The notes under the pieces were generated by a model. It made no database searches. It saw nothing but the letters and a program-made list of their open reading frames with translations, and was not told the origin of the DNA. The position numbers and the translations under genes are program-made. Below are positions 8,416 to 17,564 of a DNA stretch of 64,000 bases, one piece after another (the stretch's first letter is position 1; the number at the start of each line of letters is the position of its first letter). Origin of the DNA: Sellimonas caecigallum (GTDB lineage: Bacteria > Bacillota > Clostridia > Lachnospirales > Lachnospiraceae); NCBI RefSeq assembly GCF_045038405.1, contig NZ_CP173660.1, forward strand, positions 1,550,001 to 1,614,000, given 5' to 3'.

Positions 8416-8916
8416 ATGTTTAAAGTAGGCGACTTTGTTGTATATGGACATAACGGAGTCTGTGAAGTAAAAAAGATCGGAACCCTGGAAACACTAACCG
8501 CAGAAAAGGACAGAATGTACTATACGCTCGTCCCGTGCCGCAGCAAGGACAGCACGGTGTTTGCGCCGGTGGATGGCCGGAAAGTCCCGCTGAGGGACGT
8601 TATGACAGAGAAAGAGGCGCTGGATTTGATCGACGCGATGAATGGAATAGCAGAACTTCAGATTCGGGAGGAGAAAAAACGTGAGGAGACATACAAAGAG
8701 GCGATCAAGACTTGCGATGGAAAAGAACTTGTCAAACTGATGAAGACGATCTACAGAAGGAAGACGAGAAGGGAAGCGCAGGGCAAAAAGATGACATCGG
8801 CTGACAGCCGCTATTTCAAAGCGGCACAGGATGCGCTTTATAACGAACTTGCCGTCTCTCTTCAGATTCCTGCGGAGGAGGTCCACGAGTTCATCAAAGA
8901 GAAACTCGGAAAATAG
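8416..8916 (+). CDS. CarD-like transcription regulator (RNA-polymerase-interacting domain)
   Basis: 166 residues. Residues 1-60 form the CarD/TRCF RNA-polymerase-interacting Tudor-like domain (FKVGDFVVYGHNGVCEVKKIG... YYTLVPC), followed by a helical, basic C-terminal domain (KRxE-rich, about 70-166) like the DNA-binding part of CarD. Such proteins bind the beta subunit and stabilise open promoter complexes; lachnospiraceal genomes often carry several short paralogues. The 5' region is AT-rich with TATATAAA just upstream and an AGGCGGG ribosome site. Specific targets are unknown. Confidence 0.85.
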   Translation: MFKVGDFVVYGHNGVCEVKKIGTLETLTAEKDRMYYTLVPCRSKDSTVFAPVDGRKVPLRDVMTEKEALDLIDAMNGIAELQIREEKKREETYKEAIKTCDGKELVKLMKTIYRRKTRREAQGKKMTSADSRYFKAAQDALYNELAVSLQIPAEEVHEFIKEKLGK

Positions 8917-9049
8917 AAACTGGCAAAATAAAGAATAAACATATTTTTTACTCTATTTGCGAACAAAATTTACAATTCTGTGATATCCTATAGAACGGCA
9001 GTACGGACAAAATCCATGCTGCAAATGCAAAAGAAAAGGACATACACAG

Positions 9050-10348
9050 ATGAACAGAAAAGCAATTTTGAAAAAGATGGCAAGGGACTGCATACCTACA
9101 ATATTTGCCCTATGCTTTACAGGAATGTATTCGGTAGTGGACGGACTGTTTATCGGACATGCTGTAGGGGATGACGGGCTGGCGGCAGTCAATCTTGCAT
9201 GGCCGATACCGGCAGTCATCACGGCGCTTGGGATCGGCATCGGGATCGGCGGGAGCGTTCTTTATTCCAGATGCATGGGCAGTAAGGAGGAAGAAGAAGC
9301 TTCCGCGATTTTTCATGTGACGATCACATCGCTTTTTCTTTTTGGGGCGTTGATCAGCGTGCTGTTTCTCGTGGCTGGACCGTCGCTCCTTAGTCTTCTG
9401 GGAGCTCAGGGGAAAGTGTACAGATATGCATGGGAGTATGCATCAGTGATCGCCGGGGGCGCTGTATTCCAGGTCCTTGGAGCCGGACTTGTCCCTGTGC
9501 TTCGGAACAGGCATCGGGCTTTTGAGGCGATGGCGGCTATGATAACCGGTATGGCAGTAAATGTCACACTGAATTATATCCTCATGTTCCGGGTCAAGAT
9601 CGGTATCCGGGGAGCAGCCATCGGGACGGTGGCGGCACAGTGTGTCGTCATGGCTATTGCGCTTTTTTGCCTCTATGGAAAGGAGAAACTGAAATTTCAG
9701 ATTTCGTTCAAGGCAGGACAGGTTTGGCGGATTCTAAAGACAGGAATTCCTGGGTTTGGACTGTCCATCGGACCATCGGTTGTGCTGATTTTTACAAACT
9801 ATCGATGTGGAGGATTTGGGGGCGATACGGCGGTTGCCTGTTATGCGGTCATCTCCTACGTCGTTTTTCCGGTTCAGTCTATGCTCACAGGAGTGGGCGA
9901 TGGGATACAGCCGCTTGTGAGTTATTATCACGGAGCAGGAAGAGAGGACATCTGCAGATTTATACAGCGGGCGGCGCGTATCTGTCTGATATTGCTTGGA
10001 GTTGGATTTTGTCTGCTTGTGACGGCGGCAGCTCCAGCTATTCCAGGTATCTTTGGGATGTCAGGGGAAGCGGGAAAGATGTTTGTGCCAGGTATGAGAT
10101 TGAGTGCTGTGGCGTTTTTATTTATGGGAAATGCGAAACTCAACGTTTCTTATATGAACGCAACGATGTGCGTGAGACAGGCAATGGGACTTGTCTACAG
10201 TGAGCTTTTTTTCATATCTCCTATCCTGCTTTTTGTCATTCCGCTTTTTTCGGGACTATCCGGAGTATGGATCTCGCTTCCGGTCACGCAGGCGGTCATG
10301 CTGCTTGTCTGCTTTGCGATCAGAAGAGCGGGCAAGACAAGAATGTAA
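9050..10348 (+). CDS. MATE family multidrug/cation antiporter
   Basis: 432 residues with about 12 membrane helices in two homologous halves. Typical MATE features include the N-terminal PTIFALCFTGMYSVVDGLFIGHAVG and the mid-protein KTGIPGFGLSIGPSVV that starts the second half. These pumps export cationic drugs or metabolites using Na+ or H+. It stands alone between the CarD gene and the ABC import operon and ends at a strong terminator. The Arg/Lys-rich C-terminus is normal. Substrate unknown. Confidence 0.88.
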   Translation: MNRKAILKKMARDCIPTIFALCFTGMYSVVDGLFIGHAVGDDGLAAVNLAWPIPAVITALGIGIGIGGSVLYSRCMGSKEEEEASAIFHVTITSLFLFGALISVLFLVAGPSLLSLLGAQGKVYRYAWEYASVIAGGAVFQVLGAGLVPVLRNRHRAFEAMAAMITGMAVNVTLNYILMFRVKIGIRGAAIGTVAAQCVVMAIALFCLYGKEKLKFQISFKAGQVWRILKTGIPGFGLSIGPSVVLIFTNYRCGGFGGDTAVACYAVISYVVFPVQSMLTGVGDGIQPLVSYYHGAGREDICRFIQRAARICLILLGVGFCLLVTAAAPAIPGIFGMSGEAGKMFVPGMRLSAVAFLFMGNAKLNVSYMNATMCVRQAMGLVYSELFFISPILLFVIPLFSGLSGVWISLPVTQAVMLLVCFAIRRAGKTRM

Positions 10349-10381
10349 ACTTTTGTAAAAGAAAAATGAGAAATGCAAAGA

Positions 10382-10419
10382 GAATGCACGTGAAATTATA
10401 CAAACGTGCATTCTTTTTT
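10382..10419 (+). terminator. Intrinsic terminator after the MATE gene
   Basis: Arms GAATGCACGT (10382-10391) and ACGTGCATTC (10404-10413) followed by six T. Confidence 0.85.
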
Positions 10420-10444
10420 ACGCTCATTTAACTTTGTGCACAGG

Positions 10445-10471
10445 TTGATTTTAACGTGTATCCGTTATACT
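10445..10471 (+). promoter_or_regulatory. Possible promoter of the Ugp-like operon
   Basis: TTGATT at 10445-10450 and TATACT at 10466-10471 with a short 15-base spacer (16 if the -35 is read as GTTGAT), ending 33 bases before the first permease start. The sub-optimal spacing would fit a regulated promoter, but no operator is evident. Confidence 0.45.
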
Positions 10472-10504
10472 GTTCACGTCAATCAAAAGAAGGGAGAAAA
10501 AGCA

Positions 10505-11389
10505 TTGGAACGTAAAAAAAGAGATTGGAAGTATTCGGCAAATGTATTGCTGTTTGTAGTACCGGCATTGATCCCACTGGTCGTTTTCTGGATTTATCCG
10601 ATTATCCGATCGCTGTTTATCAGTTTTACAAACTGGGATTATATGAGTCCGACATACGATTTTGTGTTCCTTGACAATTTTATCGCCTTGTTCAAGGATG
10701 CCAGATTTTACGATGCATTACTGAATACGTTGATTTTTACACTTGGGACATTGATTCCGACATTAGTGGGAGGGCTGCTTTTGGCGCTGCTTCTGCAGAA
10801 ACATTTCCGGGGGAGCGGCATTTACAAATTTATTCTGTTCTCGCCATGGATCACGCCGACAGTCGCTATTTCCATTGTCTGGGTATGGATTTTTGATCCG
10901 GATACAGGGATCGCAAATGCGGTGCTGAATTTCTTTCATATGCCTGGTCTGAAATGGATCGAAAGTTCAGATACAGCCCTGCTTGCGGTGATCATCGTAA
11001 CGGTATGGAAGAGTCTTGGATACGCGATGATCTTCTACCTTTCCGCGCTGGAAAAAGTACCGTCTGAACTCTATGAGGCGTGCGGGCTTGACGGGGCGAG
11101 GAAGTGGCAGCGGTTCCGCGACATCACGATACCGAGCATATCGCCTACCACATTTTTCCTCATGATCATCACGATGGTCAATTCTCTGCAGGCGTACGAT
11201 CAGATCCAGATCCTAACCCAGGGAGGACCGTCCGGAAGTACGAGAACACTGCTTTACATGTATTATCAGCTTGGGTTTGAAGAGTTTGACATGGGGCAGG
11301 CAACAGCGGTAGCCATGGTCATGATCGTGATCACAGTCCTGCTCTCAGCGGTGCAGTTCAGGGCATCCAAAAAGTGGGTACATTATTAG
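10505..11389 (+). CDS. ugpA: ABC sugar/glycerophosphate transporter permease (UgpA-like)
   Basis: 294 residues from a TTG at 10505 preceded by GGGAGAAAAAG; an upstream ATG at 10406 would put the promoter region inside the gene and is rejected. Six membrane helices follow a basic N-terminus. The inner-membrane permease EAA loop is present (ACGLDGARKWQRFRDITIPSISPT, about residues 200-223). The match to UgpA-type permeases is by overall pattern and operon content. First gene of a six-gene import operon; 15 bases separate it from ugpE. Confidence 0.82.
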   Translation: MERKKRDWKYSANVLLFVVPALIPLVVFWIYPIIRSLFISFTNWDYMSPTYDFVFLDNFIALFKDARFYDALLNTLIFTLGTLIPTLVGGLLLALLLQKHFRGSGIYKFILFSPWITPTVAISIVWVWIFDPDTGIANAVLNFFHMPGLKWIESSDTALLAVIIVTVWKSLGYAMIFYLSALEKVPSELYEACGLDGARKWQRFRDITIPSISPTTFFLMIITMVNSLQAYDQIQILTQGGPSGSTRTLLYMYYQLGFEEFDMGQATAVAMVMIVITVLLSAVQFRASKKWVHY

Positions 11390-11404
11390 AAAGGCGGCAA
11401 GAAA

Positions 11405-12310
11405 ATGGACAGTCAGAGAACATTGAATTTGAAAACAGAAGTTTCAGCCAGGCCGGCAGTGCATCGAAAAAAGAAGAAAGCGTCAAGCACAGCTGCAGAA
11501 TGGGTAAAAAAAATTGTGCTTCTGATGGCCAGCGCAGTAACAGCATTTCCGTTCCTGTGGATGATTTTAAGTGCCCTGAAGACAAAAGAGGAAATCATGG
11601 ACGTGAGCGCCTTTTTCCCGCAAAATCCACAGTGGCAGAATTTTACGGAGGTCATCTTTCAGTCCCCCATCGTGCGCTATATCGGAAACAGTCTTTATGT
11701 CTCTGTTATAACCGTAGCGATCCAGCTTGTGACGGGGGCAATGATCACATACGCCATAGTATTCATGCACTTTAGAGGAAGGAAGGCCCTCTTTGCCATC
11801 ATTATGGGGACATACATGCTTCCAACAGCGGCAACCTACATTCCGTCATACATCATCCTTGCCAATATGAACCTGTTGAATACATATACTGGTCTGATCA
11901 TATCCAGTGCGGTAAGTATTTTCGGAATCTTCCTTTTGCGGCAGGCTTTTATGCAGGTACCGACAGGGCTGATCGAGGCGGCAAGAATAGACGGAGCCGG
12001 ACATTGGAAGACACTTTGGAAGATCGTGATGCCGATGACCAAATCATCGTTTATCACGTTTGGGCTTATGAGCTTTATCACATGCTACAACAATTACATG
12101 TGGCCGTCCCTGATCACAGATGATACGAGGCTGAGTCTTGTGTCGCAGGGGCTGCGGCAGTTTTTCATAGAAGGCGGCGCCTACGGCACCAACTGGTCGC
12201 TTGTCATGGCAGGAAGTGCTGTGATCGTCATCCCGCTCCTTGTTCTGTTTGCATTCACACAGAAATGGTTTATCAACGGAATTGGCGGCGACACAGGAAT
12301 GAAAGGGTAG
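11405..12310 (+). CDS. ugpE: ABC sugar/glycerophosphate transporter permease (UgpE-like)
   Basis: 301 residues from the ATG at 11405 with AAGGCGG upstream. A hydrophilic N-terminal tail of about 35 residues precedes six membrane helices. The EAA loop reads EAARIDGAGHWKTLWKIVMPMTK (about 196-218), the contact site for the ATPase subunit. The C-terminus WFINGIGGDTGMKG is typical of the MalG/UgpE family. It partners the preceding permease as a heterodimeric membrane channel. Family placement is firm; the exact solute is inferred from the neighbouring binding protein and hydrolases. Confidence 0.82.
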   Translation: MDSQRTLNLKTEVSARPAVHRKKKKASSTAAEWVKKIVLLMASAVTAFPFLWMILSALKTKEEIMDVSAFFPQNPQWQNFTEVIFQSPIVRYIGNSLYVSVITVAIQLVTGAMITYAIVFMHFRGRKALFAIIMGTYMLPTAATYIPSYIILANMNLLNTYTGLIISSAVSIFGIFLLRQAFMQVPTGLIEAARIDGAGHWKTLWKIVMPMTKSSFITFGLMSFITCYNNYMWPSLITDDTRLSLVSQGLRQFFIEGGAYGTNWSLVMAGSAVIVIPLLVLFAFTQKWFINGIGGDTGMKG

Positions 12311-12356
12311 GATTTACAGTTTATTTACAGATGCGAAAAAGAAAGGAAAAAATCAG

Positions 12357-13661
12357 ATGAAAAAGAGAATTTTATGTGCTTTACTGGCAGCGGCGATGGC
12401 AGCAACACTGATGACAGGATGTGGAAACGGACAGAAGTCTGGCGGGACACAGAAGACAGAAGATGGAAAGATCCAGATCGACTTCTGGTACTCAGGAGGT
12501 AAAACGGCGGTAAATGTCCTCACAGATCTTGTAGAAGAGTTTAATCAATCACAGGACAAATATGAAATCAAAGGAACAACACAGGCAGACTATACAGAGA
12601 CATATGAAAAACTGCAGGCAGGTATAGCCGGGAAAAATGCACCGGATATCGCTCTTTTGGACGTGGATAAGTCGAGAAATCTGTATGAAAAAAAACAGGT
12701 GTCCGATTTGAATGAATTCATCGAACAGGACGACAGCTTTCAGAAAGAGGATTATATTGAAGTTTTCTACGACCAGGGATTGTCAGACGACGGGGAAGCG
12801 CTCTTTGCCCTTCCGGCTTACGGGACGACTCAGGTTATGTATTACAATAAGCAGGCCTTTGCCGACGCAGGTATTGACCCGGCATCTATCAAGACATGGC
12901 AGGATCTGGAAGCAGCCGCAAAGAAGATGTCCAAAGGGGAGGCGTTCTATGGATGGGAACCGATGTGGGGATATGGCAATCTGGTAGATGCATCTCTTAG
13001 CAACGGTGCAAAATTTATAAGTGACGACGGAAAGACTGTGCTGATCAACAGTGAAGAGTGGGTAGAAGTGTGGGAAAGCTTCCGCAAGTGGATACACGAA
13101 GACAAGATCATGACAATCCATTCCGGAGGACAGGGATGGGAATACTGGTATAAGACCATTGACGACGTACTCCAGGATAAAGCTGGCGGATATACCGGAT
13201 CTTCAGGAGATCAGGCAGACCTTGACTTTACAAAAGTCGGCGCTTTCGAACAGCCGGGATGGGGAGAAAATCCATCTGCGCCGACGGCAGATGCGCTCCA
13301 GTTTGTTATGCTTGACGGATCATCCGATGAAGAAAAAGAAGGTGTCTATGAATTTATGAAATTCTTCACAGAGCCGGAGAACCAGGCAAAATGGTCTATG
13401 AATACAGGATATGTTGCAGTTCGTAAGTCCACACAGGAGGATCCGGAATTTAAGGCCTACACAGATGAAAACCCGCAGGCTCTTGTGCCGCTTACACAGT
13501 CCATGCATGGTTCCCTTTCCATCAACGACCCGACGGGAGGAAAGATCATCGATGCGCTTACCATCGCCGCAGATAAGGTAGAGATCGAAGGGATCTCTGC
13601 AAAAGAAGCTCTGGATGAAGCGCAGAAAACAGCACAGGAGGCGCTTGACAACGTAAAATAG
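12357..13661 (+). CDS. ugpB: Extracellular solute-binding lipoprotein (UgpB-like)
   Basis: 434 residues. Lipoprotein signal peptide: basic start, hydrophobic core, and lipobox with acylated cysteine at 22 (LMTGCGNG). The mature part is a cluster-B binding protein: IQIDFWYSGG near the N-terminus, a hinge region LPAYGTTQVMYYNKQAFADAGID, then a C-terminal FFTEPENQAKWSMNTGYVAVRKS characteristic of UgpB-type proteins. It captures the solute outside the membrane and delivers it to UgpAE. Start has AAAGGAAAAAATC upstream. The next gene begins 1 base after its stop, so the operon is tightly coupled. Confidence 0.83.
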   Translation: MKKRILCALLAAAMAATLMTGCGNGQKSGGTQKTEDGKIQIDFWYSGGKTAVNVLTDLVEEFNQSQDKYEIKGTTQADYTETYEKLQAGIAGKNAPDIALLDVDKSRNLYEKKQVSDLNEFIEQDDSFQKEDYIEVFYDQGLSDDGEALFALPAYGTTQVMYYNKQAFADAGIDPASIKTWQDLEAAAKKMSKGEAFYGWEPMWGYGNLVDASLSNGAKFISDDGKTVLINSEEWVEVWESFRKWIHEDKIMTIHSGGQGWEYWYKTIDDVLQDKAGGYTGSSGDQADLDFTKVGAFEQPGWGENPSAPTADALQFVMLDGSSDEEKEGVYEFMKFFTEPENQAKWSMNTGYVAVRKSTQEDPEFKAYTDENPQALVPLTQSMHGSLSINDPTGGKIIDALTIAADKVEIEGISAKEALDEAQKTAQEALDNVK

Positions 13662-13662
13662 T

Positions 13663-15159
13663 ATGGAAAAATCAATCACACTTTTTATCAATAAATCCAC
13701 GCCGAAAAAACTCACAGAAGAGATCGTCATAACAAAGCCGCTGAAGCGGCTTACGATCTCAATAGACGTGGAAAAAGATGAGTATGCCCTGATGGGTTAT
13801 ATCGTCATCCGTGACGAAAAAAACCGTATCCGGTTCCAGAAAATGGCCGGATACGGAGAAAAAATAATTTCAATAGGAAAACATGCAGGAGATACGACCA
13901 TCAGCGGTGTTCCGGGACCGATTGGAGCGGGGACATGGACGCTTACGGTCTTTCTGTTTACAGAATATATCGAACAGAAACTTGGAGACCTTACATTTCC
14001 ACTTCGTTTCCACATCTCGGACCGTAAAGCACAGATCACGGAAACCATCGGAAAAAGTCTGTGGGTAGACAGGCACTACAGAGAGCAGATTTGGCTTGGA
14101 TATTATAACAGAAAAACTTTTTACAGCAGCAGAAAACGCTGGTATAAAGGGGATTTCCACACGCACACACATCTCTCTGACGGAAAAGAGACGATCGAAA
14201 ACGCTATGAGAAAAGCGGTGGAGATGGATATGGATTTTTATGTCCCGACGGAACATAATGTTGTTCCTACCGGCTGGATCGATGATTCGCTGCTGATCTT
14301 GCCGGGAGTGGAGATCACGACGGAGATCGGACACTGTAATCTGATCGGCATTGACAAGATGCCGGAGAGACTGCCGGAGATCATGGAATTTAATCAGGAG
14401 CCGGAGATCGGAGAGTATCTCCATGAAACGATCCGGGAAGCAAAGAAAAGAAACTGGATCGTCAGCATAAATCATCCGTTTCTGACAATCTGGAAATGGA
14501 AGTATGGGGAAGCGCGGCTTTCCGATATAGATTGCATAGAGATAATAAATGATCCGACATATACGGATGCGAAGCCGTCCAACGATAAGGCGATCCGATT
14601 TTTGGACTTTTTGTGGCAGAACGGACATCGTATATGGGGAATCGGCGGAAGCGATTCTCACAATCTGGCAGAAGAGCGGTATGAAGGCGCTTCATTGCCG
14701 TCTATAGCCGGGGATCCGGGAACGTACGTCCACTGTGATTCCCTCACGCCGGAACTGCTTGTGGAAGGTGTAAAAAAAGGCCACATCTATGTGAGCAGGT
14801 TTTGCACGGCGGATATCAGGATTGAATCAGAAGGGCGAGAATTCCTTCCTGGAGATAAACTGGAAAACTGTAATCGGACAGTAAAAATGGAGATCGAAGT
14901 CAAAGGATGTTCTCAAACGCCGGAAGTTTATGTTATAGTAAACGGCGAAAGAAAGAAACTTGTGACGGATGCTTCCCAAGAAGGCGTCCGCGCGGCGGAC
15001 GAAGTGGCATTCCGCGAAGGGGAATGGAACTGGGCGCGGTTTGAAGTGCGGACGAAAGAAGGGGACTTTCTGCTGTACAGCAACCCGGTATGGCAGGGAA
15101 CGAAAAAAGCAGCCTTTTTGAACTATAAGGAAGCTTTGGAGGTATTTGATGAAGATTAG
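13663..15159 (+). CDS. PHP-domain metallohydrolase (CehA/McbA family-like)
   Basis: 498 residues. A beta-rich N-terminal part of about 150 residues precedes a PHP phosphoesterase domain with the first metal motif DFHTHTHLSDG (about 163-173), then TEHN, LPGVEITTEIGHCNLIG, a SINHP loop and GIGGSDSHN, which supply most metal ligands. A C-terminal beta domain follows. The enzyme likely hydrolyses phosphodiester or phosphomonoester bonds with two or three metal ions. Its position one base after the binding protein and just before a HAD phosphatase suggests breakdown of an imported glycerophosphodiester-like compound; this role is inference. No signal peptide, so cytosolic. Confidence 0.8.
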   Translation: MEKSITLFINKSTPKKLTEEIVITKPLKRLTISIDVEKDEYALMGYIVIRDEKNRIRFQKMAGYGEKIISIGKHAGDTTISGVPGPIGAGTWTLTVFLFTEYIEQKLGDLTFPLRFHISDRKAQITETIGKSLWVDRHYREQIWLGYYNRKTFYSSRKRWYKGDFHTHTHLSDGKETIENAMRKAVEMDMDFYVPTEHNVVPTGWIDDSLLILPGVEITTEIGHCNLIGIDKMPERLPEIMEFNQEPEIGEYLHETIREAKKRNWIVSINHPFLTIWKWKYGEARLSDIDCIEIINDPTYTDAKPSNDKAIRFLDFLWQNGHRIWGIGGSDSHNLAEERYEGASLPSIAGDPGTYVHCDSLTPELLVEGVKKGHIYVSRFCTADIRIESEGREFLPGDKLENCNRTVKMEIEVKGCSQTPEVYVIVNGERKKLVTDASQEGVRAADEVAFREGEWNWARFEVRTKEGDFLLYSNPVWQGTKKAAFLNYKEALEVFDED

Positions 15160-15892
15160 AGGAGTATTGTTTGATAAAGACGGTACATTGATTGATTTTT
15201 TTGGCTTGTGGCTGGAAGCGGCGCAGAAGGTCGTCCCGGAATTTATACGCCGAAATGGATTCAGCGGATGCGAAGACCTGGAAAATGCACTCTATGAATC
15301 TATTGGGATCTGTGATGGACAAGTCGATCCAAACGGAGCTCTTGCCTACAAATCCTTTGCAGAAATAGCGGAGGATATAGGCCGGGTTTTGGAGAAATAC
15401 AGTCTGGACTTTGATAAAAAGCGGACGGAAGATCAAATGAAACGGATGTTTGAAAAAGCGATGCAGGGAGAGGACGCGAAGATTGTTCCGCTTGCAGAAC
15501 TCGGGGGTTTGTTCGAGGAGCTGAAAGCGAGGGAAATCTGTATCGGCCTTGCTACAGCGGACACACAAAAATCAGCGGAAAACTGTATGAGAAAGCTGGG
15601 CGTTCTCGAGTACCTGGATTATCTTGGGGCGGATGACGGGAGGAAACAGCCAAAACCGGCGCCGGATATGCTTCTTGATTTTGCACGGCAGAACAAGATA
15701 CAGCCGGCAGAGGTGCTTGTGGCAGGCGATACGAGAAACGATATGCTGTTTGCTAAGAAAGCGGGAGCAAAATCTGCAGGTGTACTGAGCGGAGTAAGCA
15801 AAGAAAAGGACTTAAGAGAATATGCAGATTTTATCATTCCATCGGTAGAAGAGATACCGAAGCTTTTAGATGCACTGGAAGGAGAAATCTAA
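15149..15892 (+). CDS. HAD superfamily phosphatase (phosphoglycolate phosphatase-like)
   Basis: 247 residues. HAD motif I LFDKDGTLIDF near the N-terminus gives the nucleophile and acid-base aspartates; motif II is in GLATADT; a lysine precedes KPAPDML; motif IV is VAGDTRNDM. A helical cap lies at about 15-85. The ATG at 15149 overlaps the end of the PHP gene by 11 bases; a TTG just before it is less likely. In this operon the enzyme could remove phosphate from the product of the PHP enzyme. The substrate is not determined by the sequence. Confidence 0.85.
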   Translation: MKIRGVLFDKDGTLIDFFGLWLEAAQKVVPEFIRRNGFSGCEDLENALYESIGICDGQVDPNGALAYKSFAEIAEDIGRVLEKYSLDFDKKRTEDQMKRMFEKAMQGEDAKIVPLAELGGLFEELKAREICIGLATADTQKSAENCMRKLGVLEYLDYLGADDGRKQPKPAPDMLLDFARQNKIQPAEVLVAGDTRNDMLFAKKAGAKSAGVLSGVSKEKDLREYADFIIPSVEEIPKLLDALEGEI

Positions 15893-15894
15893 AG

Positions 15895-17007
15895 ATGGCA
15901 GAAATAGAACTGAAACATGTGTCAAAAATATACGAGGGCGGAGCGGCAGCGGTGCGGGATTTTTCACTGGATATCCATGACAGAGAATTCGTGATCTTTG
16001 TTGGGCCGTCCGGATGCGGAAAGTCTACGACACTCCGTATGATCGCCGGATTGGAAGACATTACCGAAGGCGAACTTTACGTAGATGGAGAGTACATGAA
16101 CGATGTGGAATCCTGTGACAGGGATATGGCGATGGTTTTCCAGAACTATGCGCTGTACCCGCATATGACAGTGTACGAAAACATTGCGTACAGCATGAAG
16201 CTGAAAAAAGTGCCGAAAGAAGAGCGGAGAAAAAAAGTGCTGGAGACAGCAAAACTTCTTGGAATAGAGGAGCTCCTGGACAGAAAACCAAAAGAATTGT
16301 CCGGAGGCCAGAAGCAGCGGGTGGCGATGGGAAGGGCTATCGTGCGCAGACCGAAAGCATTTCTCATGGATGAACCTTTGTCCAATCTGGACGCGAAGCT
16401 GAGAAATCAGATGCGCACAGAAATACGGAATCTTCATAAAAATCTCGACACTACATTTATTTATGTGACGCACGATCAGACGGAAGCGATGACTCTCGGA
16501 ACAAAGATCGTCGTGATGAAAGATGGGGTCATGCAACAGGTGGACACTCCGTCCCAGCTTTATGACTATCCGGTCAACATGTTTGTCGCCGGATTTATCG
16601 GGACGCCTCAAATGAATTTTTTAGAGGCGGACTGCATCATAAACGACGGAGAGGTAAAGCTTGCAACAAGACTTGGGATCATTGTTCCGGATAAAGGAAA
16701 AGGCGACATGCTGCTCAGGAAAGGGTATACCGGAAAAAAAGTTGTGGTTGGGATCCGGCCGGAAGATCTATACGACGATGAAACGATGCTGAGCCGGTTT
16801 CCGGATGCCACGGTCCACACAAAAGTGGAGGTATACGAGATGCTGGGAGATAAGTGCTGCCTGTACTGTGAGAAAAACTCAGAGAAGCTGACGGCATCAG
16901 TAAAATCTGATACGAAAGCAAGAAGAGGAGACGAGATCGCATTTGCCATGGATTTGTCGAAGATGCATATCTTTGATAAAGACACGCAGATGGCGATTGT
17001 ACATTAA
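15895..17007 (+). CDS. ugpC: ABC import ATPase (UgpC/MsmK/MalK-like)
   Basis: 370 residues. Walker A GPSGCGKST at about 37-45, signature LSGGQKQR, Walker B FLMDEPLSNLDAKLR and switch THDQTEAM. Beyond residue 235 comes the extended regulatory OB-fold domain of the CUT1 family (NMFVAGFIGTPQMNFLEA..., VGIRPEDLYDD). It energises UgpAE. The ATG is 2 bases after the HAD stop. Many Firmicutes use one such ATPase for several sugar transporters, so it may also serve others. Last gene of the operon. Confidence 0.87.
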   Translation: MAEIELKHVSKIYEGGAAAVRDFSLDIHDREFVIFVGPSGCGKSTTLRMIAGLEDITEGELYVDGEYMNDVESCDRDMAMVFQNYALYPHMTVYENIAYSMKLKKVPKEERRKKVLETAKLLGIEELLDRKPKELSGGQKQRVAMGRAIVRRPKAFLMDEPLSNLDAKLRNQMRTEIRNLHKNLDTTFIYVTHDQTEAMTLGTKIVVMKDGVMQQVDTPSQLYDYPVNMFVAGFIGTPQMNFLEADCIINDGEVKLATRLGIIVPDKGKGDMLLRKGYTGKKVVVGIRPEDLYDDETMLSRFPDATVHTKVEVYEMLGDKCCLYCEKNSEKLTASVKSDTKARRGDEIAFAMDLSKMHIFDKDTQMAIVH

Positions 17008-17024
17008 AATGTTTGGAAAAAGAC

Positions 17025-17053
17025 TTGATTTCCGCTTGACTTTGTGGTATTCT
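17025..17053 (+). promoter_or_regulatory. Promoter of the rpmG-secE-nusG-rplKA operon
   Basis: TTGATT at 17025-17030, 17-base spacer, TATTCT at 17048-17053. It sits 18 bases past the ugpC stop. The leader that follows carries a T-rich tract (17078-17087) and a perfect 8-bp hairpin GGCAGTTT/AAACTGCC at 17100-17118. Confidence 0.65.
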
Positions 17054-17162
17054 GTGAGGGCGAATGGAAGTATAGGTCTTTTTTTTATGCCTAAAATCAG
17101 GCAGTTTCGCAAACTGCCGCGTAACAAGAAAATAAGAAGTGAAAAAAAGCGAGGTGGAAGTT

Positions 17163-17312
17163 GTGCGTACAAGAATTACATTAGAATGTACAGAATGTAA
17201 GCAGCGTAATTACAACATGACTAAGGATAAGAAAGCTCATCCGGAACGCATGGAAACCAAGAAGTATTGCAGATTCTGCAAGTCTCACACAGTACACAAA
17301 GAAACGAAATAA
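17163..17312 (+). CDS. rpmG: 50S ribosomal protein L33
   Basis: A 49-residue product from a GTG at 17163 with GAGGTGGA upstream. It carries the two CxxC pairs of the zinc-binding L33 form (ECTEC near residue 9 and YCRFC in the C-terminal part), with the family text RITLECTECKQRNY and CKSHTVHKETK. L33 joins the large subunit near the E site. Gene order rpmG-secE-nusG is the standard Firmicute arrangement. Length is exactly typical. Confidence 0.93.
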   Translation: MRTRITLECTECKQRNYNMTKDKKAHPERMETKKYCRFCKSHTVHKETK

Positions 17313-17336
17313 TCGTTTGGAAAAGGAGTGGACGTT

Positions 17337-17537
17337 ATGGGAGATTCTAAAACAGAAGCAAAAAAGCCTGGAAAGATCAAAGGCTTGAAAGCTGAGTTTA
17401 AGAAAATCATCTGGCCAGACAAAAAGACACTTGCAAAACAAACAGTAGCAGTCGTTTCTGTGTCTCTGATCCTTGGAGCGATCATTTCTGTTGTGGATGC
17501 GCTCCTGAAATTCGGAATTGATTTCTTAGTTCACTAA
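17337..17537 (+). CDS. secE: Preprotein translocase subunit SecE
   Basis: 66 residues from the ATG at 17337 (AAGGAG 8-9 bases upstream); a GTG nine bases earlier is poorly placed. After a Lys-rich cytosolic helix comes the SecE signature LKAEFKKIIWPDKKTLAKQT, then one membrane helix (about 39-62). SecE clamps the SecY channel. Between rpmG and nusG as expected; size fits the short Gram-positive form. Confidence 0.93.
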   Translation: MGDSKTEAKKPGKIKGLKAEFKKIIWPDKKTLAKQTVAVVSVSLILGAIISVVDALLKFGIDFLVH

Positions 17538-17564
17538 GAAGCTGACAGTAAGAAAGGTGATTAT

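Noticed and set aside
16600..17000. Open frames on the minus strand opposite ugpC
   Set aside because: Shadow frames of a gene with clear ABC ATPase motifs.
17054..17162. A tRNA-Trp gene before rpmG-secE, as in some Firmicutes
   Set aside because: The leader has a T tract and an 8-bp hairpin but no cloverleaf or CCA-like end.
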